64,000 bases of DNA. Source: Methylophaga sp. UBA3192. GTDB lineage: Bacteria > Pseudomonadota > Gammaproteobacteria > Nitrosococcales > Methylophagaceae. Every line of letters starts with the position of its first letter. Position 1 is the stretch's first letter. The stretch covers positions 372,001 to 436,000 of the forward strand of contig DEXE01000006.1 of assembly GCA_002363955.1 (NCBI GenBank), in the 5' to 3' direction. This document shows positions 58,120 through 64,000 of this stretch, one piece after another. The position numbers and the translations under genes are program-made. The notes beneath the pieces were generated by a model. It was not told the origin of the DNA. It did not search any database and worked only from the letters and a program-made list of their open reading frames with translations.

Positions 58120-60978
58120 TTGTCAGAATTAAGTTTTGCAGTAGGTCAACGTTGGGTCAGCAACAGCGAGGCCGAATTAGGTCTGGGTATCATTACCGAA
58201 GTCAGCGGCAGACGAATTGAAATCGCCTTTCCGGCTGCCGATGAACAACGAAGTTATGCGGCGAATAATGCACCGTTAAGCCGGGTCGACTACCCAGTGG
58301 GCGAACAGATTAAAACCAGTCAGGGACAGCAATTTACTATCAGCGAAAAACATCCGTTAAATGGTTGTGTGATTTATCAGGGCGAAACCGCTGAGGGAGA
58401 AGCGATCAGTATCCATGAAATGGATCTGGACAGCTTTGTACAATTCAGCCAGGCAACGGATCGTCTGTTTGCCGGGCAGATAGACAAAAATCGCAAATTT
58501 CAGCTAAGACTCCGAACCCATCAATATTTTCATCGGTTACATCAATCACCCGTATTTGGTCTGTTGGGGGGCCGTGTGCAATGTCTGCCCCATCAGTTTT
58601 ATATTGCTTCACAGACGACACACCGTATTTCAACCCGGGTATTACTGGCCGATGAAGTCGGTCTGGGTAAAACCATCGAAGCAGGCATGATTATGCACCA
58701 GCAAATCATGCAGGGACGGGCCAGCCGGGTATTGGTTATTGTTCCTTCTGCTTTGGTGCATCAATGGCTGGTGGAAATGCTACGGCGTTTTAATCTGGCC
58801 TTTACGGTGATTGATGCCGAGCGCTATGAGGCCCTGGTTGAGTTGGATGAAGGTAATGCCTTTGATAGCGCGCAGCTGGTGTTAACTGATTTACAGACGC
58901 TGGAAACCCATCCCGAAATGCAACAGGATGTATTGCATGTGAGCTGGGATATGTTGGTAGTGGATGAAGCCCATCATTTGCAGTGGCATGCAGATCACAG
59001 TAGTGAGGGGTATCAGCTGGTTGAAAAACTGGCCGCGCAGATTGCGTCAGTTTTGTTATTAACAGCTACCCCTGAGCAACTGGGCATGGACAGTCATTTT
59101 GCCCGTCTGCGCTTGCTGGATCCGGATCGTTATTATGATTTGACACAGTTTCGTGAAGAACAGCAGAAATATCAGCAGATCAGTCAGTTGCTGGATCAAC
59201 TGATGGCGATTGAATCAGCCGCTGAATTTGCCGCTAAAAACAACCTGAAAACAGAATTAAAAAATTATCTGGATGATACGCTGCTGGACGGACTGGCTGA
59301 CGCAGAGCAGTTTGAATCGGCACGCGAACAGGCAAAACAGCAATTTGTTGATCAATTCGGTACCGGGAGGATTTTATTCCGTAATACCCGCGAGACAGTT
59401 AAAGGTTTCCCTGAGCGCCAATTAACTGCACATGCCCTAGTGCCTACCAAGCATTATTTATTTCAAACAGGCAATAATCTAACCGAATTGTTGCAACCCG
59501 AAATTCTATTAGGTGAAAACTGGCTGACGTTAGACCCAAGAGTCGACTGGCTGGTGAACTGGCTTAAAGAACACCGAGGTGAAAAAACCTTATTAATTAC
59601 TGCCAATGCTGAAACCGCTCAGCAGCTGGAATTGCATTTGCGGTTACAACATGGAATACGCAGCAGCGTGTTCCATGAACACATGACCCTGATCAATCGT
59701 GATCGGGCTGCTGCATTCTTTGCGGATGATGAAGAAGGCGCACAGATCCTTATTTGCTCTGAAATCGGCAGCGAAGGACGGAATTTCCAATTCTGTTCCT
59801 ACCTGGTGTTATTTGATCTGCCACTGAATCCGGATTTGCTGGAACAGCGTATTGGTCGTTTGGATCGTATTGGTCAACGCAATACGGTAAATATCGTGGT
59901 GCCTTATTATCAGGATACCGCTCAGCAACTGCTGCTCGAATGGTATCACCAAGGCTTGAATGCCTTTGAATCGGTCTGTAAAACGGGTTCAGCATTACGT
60001 GAACAATTTGCTGAACAGTTGGAAAAGTGTTTGCGTGACCCTGCAGATAAAAAAGCCTTTGCCAGATTGCTTGATGATACCCGGCAAGCAGAGCAGCAAT
60101 TGCGGGAAAATCTCAGCCAGGGCCGGGATCGTTTACTGACGCTGAACTCCTTTGATGAATCCGCTGCAAAAGAGATTCTGATGCAGGTTGAGGAAGCCAG
60201 CAGTCCATTGGAACTGGCGGCTTTTATGGATGATTTCTTTGATGCCTATGGTATTGAACAGCAGGCGCATAGTGCTGACAGCATTATTCTGCAACGCGGT
60301 GATGAGCTGCGCAGTGATGAAATTGATTTGCCTGAAGATGGGTTAACGGCAACCTATCAGCGTGCCAGAGCGTTATCACGTGAAGATATGGCCTTTTTAA
60401 GCTGGGAACACCCATTAGTGCTATCGGCAATGGATGCAGTCATCAGCTCTGATTTGGGCAATACCGCTTTCTGTCAGTTGAAAAGTAATCTGGTGGTTGC
60501 TGGCAGTTTATTGCTGGAAGTGGCATTTGTGATGCATTGCCCGGCACCCAAACACTATAATATCACTCGATACATACCTGAATCGTACCTGCGGATCGTC
60601 ATAGATGAGAAAGGGCGACGACTGGATGAACATTTGACCGAGCAGGAAATGAATCAACAGGCTGGTCGTATTCCCAAACATACTGCCCAGCAGATGGTGC
60701 AGGTGGCCCGCGAACGTATTGATGGATTAATTGATTCCAGTAAAAAAATGGCTGCCACATATCAAAAGCAGCTTATCGATGAAGCCATCAGTAAAATGAC
60801 ACAGCTGACGGATAATGAAATACAGCGCCTGCAGCATCTTGCTGAAAAAAATACGCATATTAAATCTTCAGAAATTGAAGCCATGCAATCACAGCAACAA
60901 CAACTGCAACAGTATCTGCAACATGCAGAATTGAAATTGGATGCATTACGCTTAATCATCGTGACAGAAGCGGAGTGA
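58120..60978 (+). CDS. rapA: RapA (HepA), RNA polymerase-recycling SNF2 ATPase
   Basis: 952 residues. The two N-terminal Tudor-like domains (QRWVSNSEAELGLGIITEVS) bind RNA polymerase. The SNF2 core has Walker A LLADEVGLGKTIEAGMI, motif II VVDEAHHL, LLLTATPEQLGMDSHFARLR, and helicase motif VI QRIGRLDRIGQRNTV. RapA reactivates RNA polymerase after transcription. The start is TTG 58120: it gives the expected N-terminus (FAVGQRW), and I found no in-frame ATG or GTG nearer. Confidence 0.95.
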   Translation: MSELSFAVGQRWVSNSEAELGLGIITEVSGRRIEIAFPAADEQRSYAANNAPLSRVDYPVGEQIKTSQGQQFTISEKHPLNGCVIYQGETAEGEAISIHEMDLDSFVQFSQATDRLFAGQIDKNRKFQLRLRTHQYFHRLHQSPVFGLLGGRVQCLPHQFYIASQTTHRISTRVLLADEVGLGKTIEAGMIMHQQIMQGRASRVLVIVPSALVHQWLVEMLRRFNLAFTVIDAERYEALVELDEGNAFDSAQLVLTDLQTLETHPEMQQDVLHVSWDMLVVDEAHHLQWHADHSSEGYQLVEKLAAQIASVLLLTATPEQLGMDSHFARLRLLDPDRYYDLTQFREEQQKYQQISQLLDQLMAIESAAEFAAKNNLKTELKNYLDDTLLDGLADAEQFESAREQAKQQFVDQFGTGRILFRNTRETVKGFPERQLTAHALVPTKHYLFQTGNNLTELLQPEILLGENWLTLDPRVDWLVNWLKEHRGEKTLLITANAETAQQLELHLRLQHGIRSSVFHEHMTLINRDRAAAFFADDEEGAQILICSEIGSEGRNFQFCSYLVLFDLPLNPDLLEQRIGRLDRIGQRNTVNIVVPYYQDTAQQLLLEWYHQGLNAFESVCKTGSALREQFAEQLEKCLRDPADKKAFARLLDDTRQAEQQLRENLSQGRDRLLTLNSFDESAAKEILMQVEEASSPLELAAFMDDFFDAYGIEQQAHSADSIILQRGDELRSDEIDLPEDGLTATYQRARALSREDMAFLSWEHPLVLSAMDAVISSDLGNTAFCQLKSNLVVAGSLLLEVAFVMHCPAPKHYNITRYIPESYLRIVIDEKGRRLDEHLTEQEMNQQAGRIPKHTAQQMVQVARERIDGLIDSSKKMAATYQKQLIDEAISKMTQLTDNEIQRLQHLAEKNTHIKSSEIEAMQSQQQQLQQYLQHAELKLDALRLIIVTEAE

Positions 60979-61019
60979 TCTGCCAAAGTCACGGATCAAA
61001 AACATAACGGAGTAGGGTT

Positions 61020-62252
61020 TTGATTAAACGTTGGTTACCACCATTACTGGTCGTGGCATTGGCCATAGTGATATTCAGTACGTTGATCAGTACTCGCCCA
61101 CAGGCTCCGGTTCAGGATCGCCCGGCTCAGGGTGTGTTGGTCGATACTCAGCAAATTGATTTTGCGTCGTTGTCACCGACACTTACTTTATACGGTCGTC
61201 TCGAAGCACCACAAATGGCCAACCTGCGTGCTGCAATCAATGCTGATGTAGCAGAAGTTTATGTATTTGATGGCGACATGGTTGAACAGGGCCAAATACT
61301 GGTCGAACTGGATCAGCAGGAAGCTCAACTGGCGGTTGATCAGGCTGCCGGCGAACTGGCATTGATAGATGCCCAGATTGCTGCTGAACAGTCGCAACTT
61401 AAACGCAATGAAGCACTGTTTGCCACTCAACAACAATTGGTAGATTTGGCAAAAGCGGCAGTCGGCCGTGCTGAAAAACTGCAACAAAGCCAGTTATCAT
61501 CGCAAGCGTTATTAGATGAATCCATCTCGCTACAGGCACAGCAAAGTCTCAATCTGAAACAGTTGCAGTTTGATATCCAGGATCATCCGATCCGTATGGC
61601 ACAACTGCAGGCAAATCGTAAACAAGCTCAGGCCAGACTGGATAATGCGCAGCTGGATCTCAGCCGCACCATTATCAAAGCCCCTTTTTCCGGTCGTATC
61701 AGTAGCCGGCAAATCGCCATCGGTGACCGGGTCCAAACCGGTGATGCATTAGTGACACTTTATGATATGCGGCGACTGGAATTACGTGCGTCGATTCCTG
61801 AGCGTTATCTGGCCGATATTTATCCAGTGTTTGAAAAACAGCGGTTGACTGCCATTGCACAGCTTGCCGGTCAGCCGTATGAATTTGAATTGCGCCGTCT
61901 CAGTGGCGAAGTAAATGTGAATGTCGCAGGACGTGACGGCCTGTTTCGCCTGAAAGGTGAGCCGGGACCACTGGCATTAGGGCAGTTTGTCAGTGCTCAG
62001 CTGACGTTGCCGGTTCGCGAAAAAACGGTCGCCATTCCTTACAGCGCCCTGTATGGTCTGGATAGAGTGTATCGGGTTCGAAACAATCTTCTTGAAGCCG
62101 TAAGCGTAACCAAAATCGGTGATTATGCAGATCAGGATGGCAAAAGCCGTTTGCTGATCCAAAGCGATGCCCTGCAACAGGGTGATCTGATTATTACGAC
62201 TCAATTACCTAATGCTATCAATGGTTTATCGGTGAGTGTTAAGGATGAGTGA
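61020..62252 (+). CDS. RND efflux periplasmic adaptor (HlyD/MexA family)
   Basis: 410 residues: N-terminal membrane anchor (LLVVALAIVIFSTLIS), lipoyl halves around long helices (VAEVYVFDGDMVEQGQILVE with LSRTIIKAPFSGRISSRQIA), a coiled-coil hairpin (~95-205), and a barrel domain (LELRASIPERYLADIYPVFE). It starts at TTG 61020 with GGAG upstream. It overlaps the permease start, so the two form an efflux unit; no outer-membrane channel gene is in the window. Cargo unknown. Confidence 0.92.
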   Translation: MIKRWLPPLLVVALAIVIFSTLISTRPQAPVQDRPAQGVLVDTQQIDFASLSPTLTLYGRLEAPQMANLRAAINADVAEVYVFDGDMVEQGQILVELDQQEAQLAVDQAAGELALIDAQIAAEQSQLKRNEALFATQQQLVDLAKAAVGRAEKLQQSQLSSQALLDESISLQAQQSLNLKQLQFDIQDHPIRMAQLQANRKQAQARLDNAQLDLSRTIIKAPFSGRISSRQIAIGDRVQTGDALVTLYDMRRLELRASIPERYLADIYPVFEKQRLTAIAQLAGQPYEFELRRLSGEVNVNVAGRDGLFRLKGEPGPLALGQFVSAQLTLPVREKTVAIPYSALYGLDRVYRVRNNLLEAVSVTKIGDYADQDGKSRLLIQSDALQQGDLIITTQLPNAINGLSVSVKDE

Positions 62253-64000
62253 ACCGGTGAAACGCGACTTTATCGGCATCTTTGCCCAACATCGCGTGGC
62301 GGCCAATCTGTTAATGCTGGTGATGATTCTCGCCGGAATTTTGTCTTTAAACCGTATCAATACCCAGTTTTTTCCCACATTTGCGTTGGATATTATCACC
62401 GTCAGTATTGAATGGCGTGGCGCCAGTGCTGAGGATGTTGCCGAATCAATTACCCGGCAGGTAGAACAGGAATTACGCAGTGTTGATTATGTGAAAAAGA
62501 TGACTTCCACTTCGTCATACGGAATGTCATTGGTCACCATTGAGTTTATCGAAAAAAGTGATATGGGGCAGGCACTGGATCAGGTCAAGGATCGCATTGT
62601 GCAGATCCGTAATCTGCCTACTGACAGTGAAGAACCTGAAGTTTCATTGGTGACAAATTACGAAAGCGTGGCGCGAATTCTGATCACCAGTGAAACCGGC
62701 GACCTGGCATCGCTGCGTTACCTTGCCCATGATATTGAACATGATCTTCTTGATCGGGGCATTTCACGGATTAATATCAGCGGACTGCCGCTGGAAGAAA
62801 TTGCCATACAACTGGATAAAGCCAAGCTGGAGGCATTGGGGCTGGAGCTGGATCAGGTTGCGGATCGTATTGCCCGGTTAAGTCAGGATTTACCGGCTGG
62901 TGAAATCGGTAATGAGGAGAGCACACGACAAATCCGCAGTCTGGATCAAGGGCGTAATGTACAGGCTTTTGCCGAATTTGCGTTGCAATCAGACTTTGCC
63001 AACGGCTTGGTCAAACTGGAAGATGTCGCGACCATAGAACGCCGTCCTTTGCGTAAACAAATGAATCTGTTCTATCAGGGTCAGCCAGCCATTGAGCTGG
63101 AACTGCAACGTACTGAAAATGCGGATTCGCTAAAAAGCGCACGTATTCTTGAAAAATGGCTGGACGATAACGCTGGCAGTCTGCCAGAAGGTGTTCAGTT
63201 GAAAGTCTATGATGCCAGTTGGCAGTTGATCAAAGAGCGTATCAATCTGCTGTTAAAAAATGGTCTGGGTGGCTTACTGCTGGTACTGGGCATTCTGTTT
63301 CTGTTTCTGCATGGAAGGGTAGCTTTTTGGGTGGCGGTTGGTATTCCGGTATCCTTTATGGCGGCATTGGCCGTGTTATATGCACTCGGCGGCAGCATTA
63401 ACATGATCAGCCTGTTTGGGCTGATTATGTCGCTGGGGATTATTGTTGATGATGCGATTGTAGTAGGGGAAGATGCTTTCGCCCACTACCAGAGCGGTGA
63501 ACCTTCGTTAACTGCATCGGAAGGTGGCGCCAGACGAATGCTGGCACCGATTCTATCGTCGTCACTCACCACTATTTCTTCTTTTATTCCACTGATGTTA
63601 ATCAGTGGCGTAATTGGCAATATTCTGTTTGATATTCCATTCGTAGTGATCTGCGTGATCATCGCCTCGTTGATTGAGTGTTTTTTGATCCTGCCGGGGC
63701 ATTTACGGCATAGTTTTCACAATATTCATCACGCCAAGCCTTCAGCTATCAGAGCGCAACTGGATAGGGCCTTTAATTATCTGCGGGATGATCTTTTCCG
63801 GCCACTGGTCACCCATGCCGTTAAAAATCGTGGCTTAACGGTCAGTGCTGCGCTGGCGTTATTGATTATCAGTTTTGGCTTGCTGGCAGGCGGTCGTATC
63901 AGCTTTAATTTTTTCCCGTCGCCTGAAGGTACCACCGTGTTAGCCAATGCCCGATTTGTGGCAGGCACGCCACGCAGTGAGGTTGATAAATTTCTGCAAC
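62245..64000 (+). CDS. RND-family efflux permease (AcrB-like), 3' end outside window
   Basis: An open frame from ATG 62245 (8-bp overlap with the adaptor) to the window edge, 585 codons. TM1 is NLLMLVMILAGILSL, followed by the typical docking/porter sequence (FFPTFALDIITVSIEWRGAS, RQVEQELRSVDYVKKM), TM2-TM4 (GLGGLLLVLGILFLFLHG, VGIPVSFMAALAVLYALGG) and the proton-relay motif SLGIIVDDAIVVGEDAF with its two adjacent Asp residues. It belongs to the heavier, divergent end of the AcrB family and cannot be assigned to a drug class. Confidence 0.93.
   Translation, partial: MSEPVKRDFIGIFAQHRVAANLLMLVMILAGILSLNRINTQFFPTFALDIITVSIEWRGASAEDVAESITRQVEQELRSVDYVKKMTSTSSYGMSLVTIEFIEKSDMGQALDQVKDRIVQIRNLPTDSEEPEVSLVTNYESVARILITSETGDLASLRYLAHDIEHDLLDRGISRINISGLPLEEIAIQLDKAKLEALGLELDQVADRIARLSQDLPAGEIGNEESTRQIRSLDQGRNVQAFAEFALQSDFANGLVKLEDVATIERRPLRKQMNLFYQGQPAIELELQRTENADSLKSARILEKWLDDNAGSLPEGVQLKVYDASWQLIKERINLLLKNGLGGLLLVLGILFLFLHGRVAFWVAVGIPVSFMAALAVLYALGGSINMISLFGLIMSLGIIVDDAIVVGEDAFAHYQSGEPSLTASEGGARRMLAPILSSSLTTISSFIPLMLISGVIGNILFDIPFVVICVIIASLIECFLILPGHLRHSFHNIHHAKPSAIRAQLDRAFNYLRDDLFRPLVTHAVKNRGLTVSAALALLIISFGLLAGGRISFNFFPSPEGTTVLANARFVAGTPRSEVDKFLQ

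Noticed and set aside
58445..58633. Minus-strand frames inside rapA and other long genes
   Set aside because: Shadow frames with no independent start signal or recognisable content.

Overview
The window is chromosomal DNA from a gammaproteobacterium with moderate GC. Housekeeping genes of gammaproteobacterial type (DksA, ZipA, RapA, HrpA, TamA/TamB, OpgG/OpgH, DarP, RlmKL, YcgN) fix the class. A Methylophaga-like methylotroph is a plausible source, based on the overall flavour of the genes (MoaA/FdhD formate-dehydrogenase maturation, an ExaC/AldB-type aldehyde dehydrogenase, a small class I cytochrome c). That genus call is inference and was not checked by any search.

Region 1 (1-4750) is the only clearly accessory stretch. 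It opens with the C-terminal 638 residues of a filamentous-haemagglutinin/CdiA-type two-partner-secretion exoprotein. A decaying tandem array follows: small lipoprotein genes, some intact and some broken, four of which sit directly behind the real C-terminus of the exoprotein or a remnant of it. All four exoprotein-lipoprotein junctions keep the same ATGA stop/start overlap. The array ends next to a tRNA-Ser(UGA) gene that has a recognisable promoter and terminator.

Region 2 (4900-13900) holds a BI-1/YccA membrane protein, a DUF2892 protein, moaA-fdhD-GNAT, the leftward cluster acs-hslR-mazG-like, and an aldehyde dehydrogenase divergent from an AraC-family regulator. Two 14-bp repeats exactly 21 bp apart lie between the last two. 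Region 3 (13900-23400) holds tamA-tamB, dksA, and a HAD phosphatase-aminotransferase-methyltransferase run facing a CBS-domain protein. Region 4 (23500-30900) holds opgG-opgH, a BFD-like [2Fe-2S] protein, a FecA-like TonB receptor with a Fur-like box in its promoter, and a CysZ-like protein.

Region 5 (30900-37400) holds a leftward queF-sugar kinase pair and a rightward operon zipA-ligA-ybiB-yjbQ-darP. Region 6 (37350-47300, leftward) holds a PepSY protein with an OmpR/PhoQ-like two-component system, a cytochrome c, a glycine-zipper protein, hrpA, a DUF481 outer-membrane protein, a pentapeptide protein, a nitroreductase and yhbY. Region 7 (47300-64000) holds rlmKL, a leftward ppk1-parA pair behind a Pho-box-like element, an uncharacterised gene pair with overlapping divergent start codons (DUF6231-like/ycgN), an HTH/zinc-knuckle protein, a small YRG-repeat protein, an M18 aminopeptidase, a DUF445 protein, a methyltransferase, yigZ, rapA, and an RND adaptor plus the start of its permease, cut by the window edge.

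Coding density is high. No gap over 300 bp lacks a gene or recognisable gene remnants; the longest gene-free gap is the 268-bp aldehyde dehydrogenase/AraC spacer. I saw no CRISPR array, insertion sequence, integrase or rRNA gene.
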